Source: Polyangiaceae bacterium (lineage in GTDB: Bacteria; Myxococcota_A; Polyangia; Polyangiales; Polyangiaceae). From it: DNA of 42,048 nt. The translations under genes and the position numbers were made by a program. A model generated the notes under the pieces. It had not been told where the DNA came from. It did no database searches and was given only the letters and a program-made list of their open reading frames with translations. Shown here piece by piece: positions 33,321 to 41,249 of the stretch. Position 1 is the first letter of the stretch. Every line of letters starts with the position of its first letter. The DNA is taken from contig JAFGIS010000096.1 in NCBI GenBank assembly GCA_016929495.1, positions 1-42,048 of the forward strand. The letters run 5' to 3'.

Positions 33321-35123
33321 ATGGTCGATACGAAGCGCGCCCGAGCATTTGGGCCCAGCCTCCCGCTTCGTGCTAGACGGTCCGTGGTTGTCTTGTCAGA
33401 GCCGCTGATCGCTCGTCGCTTCGCTGTTGTGGCTGCACTGCTGGCCACGACCACGGCCCTCGCTCTGCCCGATGCCGTCGCGCCGCCCGCCTCGGTGTCG
33501 CTGCTCTCTGAGCTGTCTTTCGAGCGGACGAGCCTGCCGAACGGCATGCGCGTGGTCACCAGCGTCGACCGCTCCGCTTCGACCCTGGCAGCTTGCTTGG
33601 TGCTCCCGGTCGGTTCGCGCGACGAGCCTCCTGGTGCGCTGGGAATGGCCACCCTAGAGCAGCAGGTCGCTCTGGAGGGCGTTCGGGGCGACGATGTCTC
33701 GGACCAGGTGCGCCAGCACCGAGGCCAAGAGTCCTCGGCGGTCGGCGTGGAAGCAACGAGCTATTGCGTGGATCTGCCCTCGGGTGAGCTAGAGCTCGCG
33801 ATCCGCCTGCTCGCCGCGCGCCTGAACGCTCCGCCGCCCACTCCGGATTCGTTCACGCGGCTTTCGCTTCGCGTACAAGAGCAGGCTAGCCATGCGCTTG
33901 CCGACGACGCGTCTCGAGCGGGGGCGGTCAGACTGCAGAAGCTCGCCTACGAGGGGTGTGCGCCCTACGAGAACGAACCCGTTGCCTCGGCGCAGGCTAT
34001 CGACAGCGCAGCCGCTGCGCGCGCCCGGGACTTCTACGTCCAGCACCACGTGCCTCGAGGGGCTGCCGTTGTCGTCGTCGGCAACTTCGACCCGGATGCG
34101 GCCGTCTACCTCGCTCGGGCCAGGTTCGGCAGCACCAGTCCGCAGAGTACGGGCCCGCGTGACACGAGCGAGTCGGCGCCGGCGCTGCCCCATCGCACGA
34201 GCGAGCGATACAGCTCGCTCGAAAGGCCCGAGGTGCAGACGGCCGAGCTGCTGTTCGGCTGGGTCGCGCCGCTGCACGACATGCGGGAGCGCGCCGCCTT
34301 CGATTTGGCCGCCGCTGTGCTGGCGCTAGGGCAGGGCTCGCGGCTCGACCGACTGCTGGTGGACAAGCGGCCCTGGGCCAGCGAGGTCCAGGCGCGAACC
34401 GAGCGGCTCTACGGACCGGAGCTGCTCTTGCTGCGCGTGCTGGCCAAGAACCGAGCCGACCCCGTCGAAATCTCGAAGCTGGTCGAGGCCGAGCTCTTCC
34501 GGTTCGCCAACGCAGGGCCGAGCGCTGAGGAGCTCCGGCGAGCGCGCGCGGAGTTGACCGATGATTGGCGGCGTCGATTGTCTTCGAACGTCGCGCGAGC
34601 GCGACAGCTCGGACAGTTCGAGGCAGTCTGGGGCACCGCAGAAGCTCTGAAGCAGAGAATCGCCGCGTATGCCAGTATCACCCCGACGGAAGTACGGGAC
34701 GTGGTCCGCGCCTATCTGCGGCCGTGGCAGAAGACGCACGTCGCAGTGCAGCCGAAGACAGCGCTGACTCAAGTCACGGCAGCGCCGCCCAAGAGGTACC
34801 ACGTCGTCCGACCCAACGAGAATCTAACGCGCATAGCGAAGCTCTATGGCGTCGGCGTGAGCGAACTGTCCGCGATGAACGAGACCGGGCGCGACGGCGC
34901 CATCCATCCGGGACAGAAGCTCGAGCTTCCGCGTAGCGCACGAGTACCCAAGCCGCCGCGCAGCCACACCATCAAGAAGGGTGATTCGCTGCTGGGCATC
35001 GCCAAGCACTTCGGCGTGAGCGTGGCGGACATCGTCCAGGCCAACGGCCTGCGCAGGAACAAGCCGATCCAGCCGGGCCAGAAGCTGGCCATCCCGCCCT
35101 CCTCGGCGCCAGCCGCGCGGTAG
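33321..35123 (+). CDS. M16 peptidase-like protein, catalytic site lost, fused to two LysM domains
   Basis: A 600-aa protein. A signal-like segment (IARRFAVVAALLATTTALAL) lies about 32 residues in; a GTG at 33384 would shorten the N-terminus. Two M16 halves follow: LPNGMRVVTSVDRSASTLAA..., and the C-terminal half with VQTAELLFGWVAPLHDM, RLDRLLVDKR, LRRARAELTDDW. The zinc motif HxxEH, expected after PPGALGM, reads ATLEQ, so both His are lost and it should be a pseudo-peptidase. After about residue 490 come two LysM domains (YHVVRPNENLTRIAKLYGV and HTIKKGDSLLGIAKHFGV), which bind peptidoglycan or related glycans. It is probably periplasmic and may be a scaffold, like the inactive partners in other M16 pairs. 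No active M16 partner is next to it. Confidence 0.85.
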   Translation: MVDTKRARAFGPSLPLRARRSVVVLSEPLIARRFAVVAALLATTTALALPDAVAPPASVSLLSELSFERTSLPNGMRVVTSVDRSASTLAACLVLPVGSRDEPPGALGMATLEQQVALEGVRGDDVSDQVRQHRGQESSAVGVEATSYCVDLPSGELELAIRLLAARLNAPPPTPDSFTRLSLRVQEQASHALADDASRAGAVRLQKLAYEGCAPYENEPVASAQAIDSAAAARARDFYVQHHVPRGAAVVVVGNFDPDAAVYLARARFGSTSPQSTGPRDTSESAPALPHRTSERYSSLERPEVQTAELLFGWVAPLHDMRERAAFDLAAAVLALGQGSRLDRLLVDKRPWASEVQARTERLYGPELLLLRVLAKNRADPVEISKLVEAELFRFANAGPSAEELRRARAELTDDWRRRLSSNVARARQLGQFEAVWGTAEALKQRIAAYASITPTEVRDVVRAYLRPWQKTHVAVQPKTALTQVTAAPPKRYHVVRPNENLTRIAKLYGVGVSELSAMNETGRDGAIHPGQKLELPRSARVPKPPRSHTIKKGDSLLGIAKHFGVSVADIVQANGLRRNKPIQPGQKLAIPPSSAPAAR

Positions 35124-35217
35124 ACCGTCCTCGGGGCGGGTCGCCGAGACCGGAGTCCGGGCGCGACCGTGGGCCGGCCGGGGCACGGAGCACGACGACC
35201 TGCTAGATCTCGCGACC

Positions 35218-35958
35218 GTGGCACGTGACGTCATATCGGTCGATGGCTTGGAGCTCGATTGCGTCGTGGGTCTGTACCCGAACGAGCGCAATCGACTGCA
35301 GCCCCTGCGTATGGACATCGAGCTCGACTGCGACACCGAACGCGCAGCCGAAAGCGGCAAGCTGTCGCTGTCGATCGACTACGAGGCGATCGTCTCTCAG
35401 CTCGTGTTCTTGCTGCAGAGTTGTCGCTTCAAGCTACTCGAAACGGCGGCGCACGTGCTGGCCCGGTACCTGCTGGCGCCACCCGGCCCCGGTGAGCGAC
35501 GCGCGCAGGTCGAGGGAGTCCGCTTGCGGCTCTCCAAGCCCGGCGCGCTGTACGGCCGAGCTGTCCCCACCCTGAAGATCGCGCGCGCGGCCGAATGGGT
35601 GAAGCTGAGGACGGATCCCAAATCCTTCGGCAGCGTGGACGTCATCGATGAAACGGCAGACGCGGGCATCTACCGGCTCAACGTCGCGCCGGGGCGGGCG
35701 ATTCCACTGCACATTCACCAGCGCATGCAGGAGTCGGAGATGGTGCTGAGCGATGGCCTGCTGTGCCAGGGTCACCCAGCGCGTCGCGGAAGTGTTCGAC
35801 GTTGGCCGCTCTGCGCCCCGCACACCTACTCGAACCCGACCGAGCGCCACCAAACCGTTCTCTGCGTGAACACGCCGCCTTTCGCGGATGACGACGAAAT
35901 CCGTGTCCAGGGCGAACCCGCGCACGTTCACCCAGAGCCCGGGTGGCTGGGCGGGTAG
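35218..35958 (+). CDS. Dihydroneopterin aldolase (FolB)-like domain fused to a cupin
   Basis: 246 aa from a GTG at 35218. Residues 1-128 match FolB, the folate-pathway enzyme that cleaves dihydroneopterin to 6-hydroxymethyl-dihydropterin: VDGLELDCVVGLYPNERNRL (catalytic Glu), LSIDYEAIVSQL (Tyr), FKLLETAAHVLARYLL, and VRLRLSKPGALYG (Lys of the KPGA motif). Residues about 150-235 form a cupin: GRAIPLHIHQRMQE gives the G-x5-H-x-H-x4-E metal motif and APHTYSN the second motif H-x3-N. The fusion is unusual, as FolB is normally about 120 aa. A substrate-binding or tautomerase role of the cupin is possible. It converges with the LysM/M15 gene with 10 bases between. Confidence 0.85.
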   Translation: MARDVISVDGLELDCVVGLYPNERNRLQPLRMDIELDCDTERAAESGKLSLSIDYEAIVSQLVFLLQSCRFKLLETAAHVLARYLLAPPGPGERRAQVEGVRLRLSKPGALYGRAVPTLKIARAAEWVKLRTDPKSFGSVDVIDETADAGIYRLNVAPGRAIPLHIHQRMQESEMVLSDGLLCQGHPARRGSVRRWPLCAPHTYSNPTERHQTVLCVNTPPFADDDEIRVQGEPAHVHPEPGWLGG

Positions 35959-35968
35959 GCTGGAGCAC

Positions 35969-37216
35969 CTACTGTGCAACCGCGGCGTCTTCTTGCGTGG
36001 GTCGCCGTTGCGGCGCTTTCGCGTGCTGGTCCGCCGCCTCGGCGTCGGAAGCCCGGGCGGACTCCGCGCCGACCTGCTTGGCGGCGGTGTCCTTCGCGTC
36101 GGTGTCGGCATCCGTGACGCTACCGTCTGCTCTGGCCTCGACCTTCCTCGCGTGATAGCGCGGGGGCTCGCCTGGCCCGGCATAGTCGGTCCAGAACGCC
36201 GACACATCCCGAGTGTCCAGGTGCACGAACGTGGAGTTCGGGTAGTAGCCCACACCGACGTTCTCGAGCGTGTGCAGGTAGTCGCGCAGGGCCTCGTTCG
36301 GCACGCCAGGGATCGAGAAGTCCATGGCGCGTCCGTGCTTGTGTCGCGACTCCTGCGAGAAAGATGTGTTGCGCCAACCACTGACCAGCCGCACCGATCG
36401 TCCGCCGAACTCGTCGCTTACTCGCGCGAGCAGCTGCAGCAGACGCGTGTCCATGAGCGCATTGTTGCGCGGCCACGCCATGACCAGCGAGATGGCTTTG
36501 CGTGCGGCCGGCAGCACGCGCCGCCCCTTGCCCACCAGGTAGCCCGACCACTGCCCGTGAAAACCGACCAGCGTCACGTATCCGCGTCGCCGCGGCTTCT
36601 GCACATACTTGGCCCAGGAAGGGGCGCGCCGTCTGGCCGCCGTGCGATCGGCTTTTTTGCTCCGCGCTGCTTCGCTGTGGCCAGCAGCAGCGGCCGCGGC
36701 AGATCCAGGAGTGCCCGGAATGACAAGCGTCTGGCCGGGGTGAATGCGATCGCTGCGACGGATCCCGTTGGCCTGGCACAGTGCATCGATGCTGACTCGG
36801 TATCTCTTCGCGATACTGCCCAACCGCTGTCCGCGCGCCACGACGTGTGTGCCCGCGGGCGGGCGTTTCATCGCGGTGGACACATGCGGCGCCGCCTTCT
36901 CCGGCGTCGCGTCGCGGCCAGGCTTTGCCGATGGCGTCGACTCGGCGCGGCTTCGAGCGGCGCTGCCGTCCTTGTCGGAACAGTCGGGGATCAGGAGCCG
37001 CTGCCCCGGGTGAAGCCGGTCACTCCTGCGAATGCCGTTCGCATTGCAGATCGCCGCGATGCTCACGTGGTAGCGTTTGGCGATGCTGCCCAAACGCTGC
37101 CCCTGGGCAACGACGTGCACACGCGGAGTGGACGAGCTCGCAGCCGAGGCGATCCCCGTGCTAATCGAAAGGATCAGCGCGATCAGGACAGCGAACCATC
37201 TCGGCAGGTACTGCAT
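35969..37216 (-). CDS. Secreted LysM-LysM-M15 (DUF882) murein endopeptidase
   Basis: 415 aa from the ATG at 37216, which starts a signal peptide (LPRWFAVLIALILSISTGIA). Two LysM domains follow: VHVVAQGQRLGSIAKRYHV (about 32-76) and THVVARGQRLGSIAKRYRV (about 118-160), nearly identical in sequence and joined by basic linkers. The C-terminal domain carries the M15/DUF882 zinc motifs SRHKHGRAMDFSIP (S-x-H-x-x-G-x-A-x-D) and FVHLDTRD, with SGWRNTSF upstream. The relative MepK/YcbK cleaves meso-DAP cross-links in peptidoglycan. The acidic/Ala tail after about residue 355 is disordered. It should act in the periplasm during cell-wall growth. The start is about 100 bases downstream of the abc-F stop on the same strand. 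Confidence 0.93.
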   Translation of the reverse strand: MQYLPRWFAVLIALILSISTGIASAASSSTPRVHVVAQGQRLGSIAKRYHVSIAAICNANGIRRSDRLHPGQRLLIPDCSDKDGSAARSRAESTPSAKPGRDATPEKAAPHVSTAMKRPPAGTHVVARGQRLGSIAKRYRVSIDALCQANGIRRSDRIHPGQTLVIPGTPGSAAAAAAGHSEAARSKKADRTAARRRAPSWAKYVQKPRRRGYVTLVGFHGQWSGYLVGKGRRVLPAARKAISLVMAWPRNNALMDTRLLQLLARVSDEFGGRSVRLVSGWRNTSFSQESRHKHGRAMDFSIPGVPNEALRDYLHTLENVGVGYYPNSTFVHLDTRDVSAFWTDYAGPGEPPRYHARKVEARADGSVTDADTDAKDTAAKQVGAESARASDAEAADQHAKAPQRRPTQEDAAVAQ

Positions 37217-37316
37217 CGTCGGCAAGCCTGACGCTCGATGGCCGACTCGTAAACCGTCCAGTGGCCGCTTGTCCAAGTTCCTGCGCAGCGACGATCCGTA
37301 TAGGCCGAGCGGCCGC

Positions 37317-39260
37317 TCAGTGGTGCTCTCCCTGACCCTCGGACTGCACAGCCGCAATCTCGGCTTCGAGCCGTTCCCACTCCTCCATTCGCGATCCCAG
37401 CTCGCGTTCGAGCTCGGCCTGCTCGAGCCGGAGCTGCTCGAGCCGCTCCTTGGGTGTGTCGCGGAAGAAGTCGGGCTGGCAGTACATGGCGCTGATCGCC
37501 TGTTTGCGGCTCTCGAGCTCTTCGATCGCGCACAGGACGGCATCGCGTTTCTGCGGAAGCGTCTTGAGTAGGTTCTTGCGGCGCCTCTGCGCGAGTGTCA
37601 CTTCGTCCGCCTGTGGTCGGGTGCGCGTCCGCGAGCGCGCCTCTTTGGCCCGCCGAAGCACCGCGTCGCTGTCGAGGTGGTCGTCTCCGCACGAGGCCAC
37701 GTATTCGTCGTAGCTTCCCGGATAGTCGCGTCGACCATCCGCTCGGAGCTCGATGACACGCGTGGCAAGCTGCGACACGAACCAGCGATCGTGTGACACG
37801 AAAAGCAGCGTTCCCTCGTAGGTCCGCAGCGCAGAAACCAGGGCCCGGATTGCCTCGACATCCAAATGATTGGTGGGTTCGTCGAGCAACAGGACGTTGG
37901 GTTCCTGCACCGTCAGCTGCGCGAAGATGAGGCGCGCGGCTTCTCCGCCCGACAGGACGCCCAGCCGCTTGTCGACGTCATCGCCCGAAAACAGCACCAG
38001 CCCGAGCCGAGAGCGCACGGTGCCGGTGGTCGCGGTCGGACAGAAACCCCAGAGATAGTCGAGCGCCGAAAGCCTGCTATCCTGCAGCAGCTCCAGGTGG
38101 TTCTGTGGGAAGTAGGCCATGCTCACGGCATGTCCCCAGCGTACGGTGCCCGCGTCCGCTTCCAGACGTCCTGCCAGAATACGCAGCAGCGTCGACTTGC
38201 CAATGCCGTTGGCGCCGATGATGGCGAGCCGCTCGCTGCGGCGAACCAGGAGCGACACGTCGCTGAGCACGGGCTTCGTTCCGTAGCTCTTGGCGAGTTC
38301 CTTCACTTGTAGCACGTCGCGCCCACTCGAGCGGCGCGGCGTGAAGCGGAAAACCGGCACCCGCCGAGACGTGCGCACGACCGCCGGCAGCTCGATACGT
38401 TCGATTTGGCGCAGCCGGCTCTGAGCTTGCCGTGCCTTGGTGGCCTTCGCACGGAACCGCTCCACGAACGCGAGCTGCTCGTCGATCCGTTTGCGGACGC
38501 GGTCCGCTTCCGCCTCCATGCGCGCGGCCGCGGCCTCTTTCTGTTGCGTGAACTCCGCATAGTTCCCGGTGTATTGGGTCACCGTGCCGTAGTCGACATC
38601 CAGGATGTGCGTCGCGACGTTGTCGAGAAAACGTTGATCGTGCGAGATGACGACGACCGCGCCCGAGTAGGTCGACAGGAACTTCTCGAGCCACCGGATC
38701 GAAAGGATGTCGAGGTGGTTCGTGGGCTCGTCGAGCAACATGATGTCCGGAGAGCCCACCAGCACCTGCCCGAGCAGCACCCGCAGCTGGTGTCCGCCCG
38801 AAAGCCTCCCGAGCGGCTGCCGCAGTGCATCGAACGCCACGCCGAGCCCCGTCAGTACGGCGCTCGCGCGCGCCTCGAGCGAGTACGCTTCAGTCGCCGC
38901 GAGCTTGTCCTGCAGGTCGGCTATCCGCGAAGCATCTACCGTGCCAGTCTGTGTCAGACTCGCTTGCTCGGTCAACGCTGACCAGGCGGTCTCGTGACCC
39001 ATCATGGCTACTTCGACGACCGGCTGCTCGTTGCTCTGGAAGCGGTCCTGACGCAGCACGCCGATCCCGGCATTCTTGGCGCGGTTTATGCTTCCGTCGC
39101 TCGGCGGTTCGGACCCGGCAAGGATGTTGAGGAGGGTCGTCTTGCCGGAGCCGTTGGCTCCCACCAGGCCATAGCGGCGACCCGCAACAAGCTCGAACGT
39201 GACGTCTTGGAACAAAGTCCGATTTCCAAAGGTCTTCGCCAGACGATGCACTGCCAACAT
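37317..39260 (-). CDS. ABC-F family ATPase (translation factor type)
   Basis: 647 aa from the ATG at 39260. It has two ABC cassettes and no membrane domain. The first has GANGSGKTTLLNILAG (about 34) with LSGGHQLRVLLGQVL and MLLDEPTNHLD; the second has GANGIGKSTLLRILAG, LSGGEAARLIFAQL and LLLDEPTNHLD. Between them lies the charged P-site tRNA-interaction motif linker (ADRVRKRIDEQLAFVERFRA and RQAQSRLRQIERIEL). The C-terminal coiled coil (ELEREL, EEWERLEAEIAAVQ) is typical of Uup/YbiT. These proteins bind the ribosomal E site; some rescue stalled ribosomes or give antibiotic resistance. The exact subclass was not decided. An upstream in-frame extension is open but has no coding character. Confidence 0.93.
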   Translation of the reverse strand: MLAVHRLAKTFGNRTLFQDVTFELVAGRRYGLVGANGSGKTTLLNILAGSEPPSDGSINRAKNAGIGVLRQDRFQSNEQPVVEVAMMGHETAWSALTEQASLTQTGTVDASRIADLQDKLAATEAYSLEARASAVLTGLGVAFDALRQPLGRLSGGHQLRVLLGQVLVGSPDIMLLDEPTNHLDILSIRWLEKFLSTYSGAVVVISHDQRFLDNVATHILDVDYGTVTQYTGNYAEFTQQKEAAAARMEAEADRVRKRIDEQLAFVERFRAKATKARQAQSRLRQIERIELPAVVRTSRRVPVFRFTPRRSSGRDVLQVKELAKSYGTKPVLSDVSLLVRRSERLAIIGANGIGKSTLLRILAGRLEADAGTVRWGHAVSMAYFPQNHLELLQDSRLSALDYLWGFCPTATTGTVRSRLGLVLFSGDDVDKRLGVLSGGEAARLIFAQLTVQEPNVLLLDEPTNHLDVEAIRALVSALRTYEGTLLFVSHDRWFVSQLATRVIELRADGRRDYPGSYDEYVASCGDDHLDSDAVLRRAKEARSRTRTRPQADEVTLAQRRRKNLLKTLPQKRDAVLCAIEELESRKQAISAMYCQPDFFRDTPKERLEQLRLEQAELERELGSRMEEWERLEAEIAAVQSEGQGEHH

Positions 39261-39702
39261 GGAAAGGCCCGAACCGTAGAGCGACAACCCGCGGTCCGCC
39301 AGGCGGAGCGGTTGCAGGGGGACCCGGAGCATCGATCCGCCAGCAAAACCCAGGGCTTGGTCCAGTGGCCGTGGCCCGATTGCTACCAGCGCTCGAGCTC
39401 GGCGCGCGCTTTCGTGCCAACGCGCTTCTTGTGCCAACCTGCTTTCGTGCCAGACCCAGTGGCGCGCGACCCCGTGGACCCGGAGTGACGACGCCAGAGA
39501 GCAAGCCGGCACGGAACGATGCGACAGACCCTGGCGTGGCAGACCCGCGCGTGACCCGAGCCCGAGCAGCAGGACTGTGTCCGAGTTGGCGAAGGCTGTC
39601 TGCATTTGCGTGCCAATCATCCGCAGCAGAGACGCGCCAGTTTCCGGGCCTACATTGGGCCCGCGTCGCGCACAAGATTCGGGAGCAGCAATGTGGACCC
39701 GC
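39261..39702. other. Non-coding region with short tandem repeat
   Basis: No convincing gene. At 39406-39454 lie three imperfect 16-17-base copies of GCGCTTTCGTGCCAAC (39406-39421, 39422-39438, 39439-39454), with a related GTGCCAA at about 39610. The promoter of the ABC-F gene should be here on the minus strand, but none was identified clearly. Confidence 0.4.
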
Positions 39703-39731
39703 TTGACGCCAAAGCGGTCGCTAGCTATTGT
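39703..39731 (+). promoter_or_regulatory. Sigma-70-like promoter of a candidate ncRNA
   Basis: TTGACG at 39703-39708 (5 of 6 to consensus) and TATTGT at 39726-39731 (4 of 6) are separated by exactly 17 bases. A transcript would start near 39738 and run to the intrinsic terminator at 40019-40075. No coding gene with supportable features lies between the two. Confidence 0.5.
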
Positions 39732-39737
39732 CCAGGT

Positions 39738-40075
39738 ATTCGGCACGGGTTCTGTTCGAAGTCCGAACGCAGCAGCGATATGCGATCTCCAGCACGGAGC
39801 TCAAAGCGGAACATGGCGGGCAGCCCCGGCCGAATAAGGGAAGCGTCGAAAGGAGGTGTCCTGCACCCAAACAGCTCCTGGCCTCCGCCAGTTGCGAAGT
39901 TGCGGTGCAGTTTCGGCTGTGCAGGACGAGAGTAGAGTGTTGAAAGCAACACGTTAAGTCACGATGCAGGCGTGATTGGACCGGTGCTCTATCGAGCACA
40001 GGACCGAACAGGAAGGTAGCGAGACGGGAACCCCGGACGCTCTGAGCAGCCGTGGTTCCCGTTCGCTGTTTTTGT
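39738..40075 (+). ncRNA. Candidate structured small RNA, class not recognised
   Basis: Between a promoter-like pair and an intrinsic terminator (about 338 bases) lie several perfect hairpins. A 9-base stem GTCCTGCAC/GTGCAGGAC (39858-39866 with 39919-39927) encloses CTGGC-CTCC-GCCAG at 39878-39891. GTGTTG-AAAG-CAACAC is at 39937-39952, and GTGCTC-TATC-GAGCAC at 39984-39999. Near the start GTTCG-AAGTC-CGAAC is at about 39754-39768. I compared it by eye with RNase P, tmRNA, SRP and 6S signatures: none of GAGGAAAGTCC, a terminal CCA with tag frame, or the GGAA-capped SRP hairpin is present. An alternative is a leader of the membrane protein gene that starts 218 bases after the terminator. An ATG at about 39814 opens a 40-codon frame with no strong ribosome binding site. 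Confidence 0.5.
40019..40075 (+). terminator. Intrinsic terminator
   Basis: GCGAGACGGGAACC (40019-40032) pairs with GGTTCCCGTTCGC (40054-40066) in a 13-pair stem with one bulged base, and TGTTTTTGTTG follows at once. It is the best terminator hairpin in the window, yet no coding gene lies upstream of it on the plus strand within several kilobases. It therefore supports an RNA gene or attenuated leader. Confidence 0.75.
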
Positions 40076-40292
40076 TGCCCGGTTTGGTGGTCTGTCGCGT
40101 GGGGAGGCAGGGGGCGGGGGCTTGGGTCCCAGGGGGTAGCGGGTTGAGCCACGGAGTGCTGCGGGTTCGACAGGGCCCGCCGTACGCTGGACGAGGGATC
40201 GTCGTGTTCGCCGGGTTTTCAGCTCTGGCTTGGGGCGGGTTCATCGCGTAACATCACGGCCGATAGACATTCAGTCATCCACGGAGCTCACG
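40076..40292. other. Intergenic region upstream of the membrane-anchored protein
   Basis: GC-rich, with G-runs at about 40100-40140. No gene, promoter or hairpin with a clear function was seen. It presumably includes the promoter of the gene at 40293. Confidence 0.35.
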
Positions 40293-40802
40293 ATGGCTTC
40301 TGTTCGATCCAACCCTGCAACTGCTGCCAGCGCCCGACACAATCCGCGTTCTGCCTCGGCGGAGACGTTCGAGATCCCGATGAACCGGGTCAACCCGATT
40401 TGGTACGTCGTCGTCGTTCTGGCGGTGGTTGGAATCGTCGGCGCGATCATGTACGCGCGTCGTCCCAGTAGGAAGGCACCCTCTGCGGAGCCGGCACAGA
40501 CCGCACGGCCTGCCACGGAGACCAAAGAACAGCTGGCCGCTCGGCGTGAGCACATGGAGATCACCCAGAAGAGCATGGCCCGAGCGGCCAAAACGCCTGC
40601 AGGGGCTGAGGCAGCGGCCAAGGAGAACGAAGCCGCCGCGCCCTCTGGAGCTGCAGTCGGCGCGGCCGCGCCGGTCCCGAAAGCGGCCAGGGCAGCGGTG
40701 ACCGAGCCAGCACCCAAAGCAGCTAGCCCGAAACCCGCACCTCGCAAACAGCTCGATGCTCTCGACAAGATGGGCGACGATCTTGCGGGGCAGCTGCAGT
40801 AG
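40293..40802 (+). CDS. Single-pass membrane protein with Ala/Pro-rich tail
   Basis: 169 aa from the ATG at 40293. Residues 1-30 are polar; one hydrophobic helix (PIWYVVVVLAVVGIVGAIMY, about 36-54) is followed by the basic stop ARRPSRK. The rest is low-complexity Ala/Pro/Lys/Glu (EPAQTARPATETKEQLAARR and more), ending in LDALDKMGDDLAGQLQ, a short amphipathic helix. The orientation is probably N-in with the tail in the periplasm. No family was recognised; such linker-like proteins often couple the inner membrane to cell-wall or surface complexes in myxobacteria, but this is only analogy. Confidence 0.65.
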   Translation: MASVRSNPATAASARHNPRSASAETFEIPMNRVNPIWYVVVVLAVVGIVGAIMYARRPSRKAPSAEPAQTARPATETKEQLAARREHMEITQKSMARAAKTPAGAEAAAKENEAAAPSGAAVGAAAPVPKAARAAVTEPAPKAASPKPAPRKQLDALDKMGDDLAGQLQ

Positions 40803-40870
40803 CCCCCGGACAATCGGCCGCGCGGGCCTGACTGGCCAGGGAGCGGGATTGTGGCAAACTGCAGGACCCC

Positions 40871-41239
40871 GTGGACCCGTGGGAGACCCAACATCGCACG
40901 ATTTTGCTCCGACGCACCGGGGGTGCGTGTGCATTCTGCGGCGGCGGCATTTCGAGCCGCTTTGGCAGCGGCTGGAGCGTCGCACGCTGGATCCATACTC
41001 CTGACCCGCTCCGAGCACGGGGCTCGAGCGCTGATGTCCCAGGGAATCTCTGGCCGGTCTGCGCGCAGTGCGCGGACGAAAAGGGGGACATGGACGGCCA
41101 CGAGTACATCGCGGTGCGGCTCGAGCGAGGCAGCCCCGTGCACCCGCGATGGCGGGCGTACGCACGGATCGCTGCGAACGTCGTTGGGGGCGATGACGTA
41201 TCTGTTGCCGAGCGTGAGTCGGGTCGCCACGCCGTGTAG
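40871..41239 (+). CDS. Small HNH-type zinc-finger protein
   Basis: 122 aa from a GTG at 40871. CAFC near residue 20 and PVCAQC near residue 64 make two CxxC knuckles. Between them lies WIHTPDPLRARG, with the His expected for an HNH (beta-beta-alpha metal) site, and GNLWPVCAQCADEKGDMDG matches the N-L-x-x-x-C-x-x-C-x-x-x-K-G end of HNH domains. HNH proteins are mostly DNA endonucleases; a missing first acidic/His pair of the canonical motif means activity is uncertain. It is not next to a methylase or other restriction gene. It converges on rsmE with 10 bases between the stops. Confidence 0.65.
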   Translation: MDPWETQHRTILLRRTGGACAFCGGGISSRFGSGWSVARWIHTPDPLRARGSSADVPGNLWPVCAQCADEKGDMDGHEYIAVRLERGSPVHPRWRAYARIAANVVGGDDVSVAERESGRHAV

Positions 41240-41249
41240 GGTCCCCACC

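Noticed and set aside
39600..39630. Sigma-54-like promoter (TGGCACG) on the minus strand
   Set aside because: The expected GC element is at the wrong distance (9 instead of 10 bases after GG), and the other TGGCAC copies lack a TTGC partner.
39984..40020. Possible SRP (4.5S) RNA: GTGCTC hairpin followed by GGAAGGTAGC
   Set aside because: The stretch looks superficially like the SRP tip, but the GGAA tetraloop closed by CC/GG and the AGCAGC asymmetric loop are not in place.
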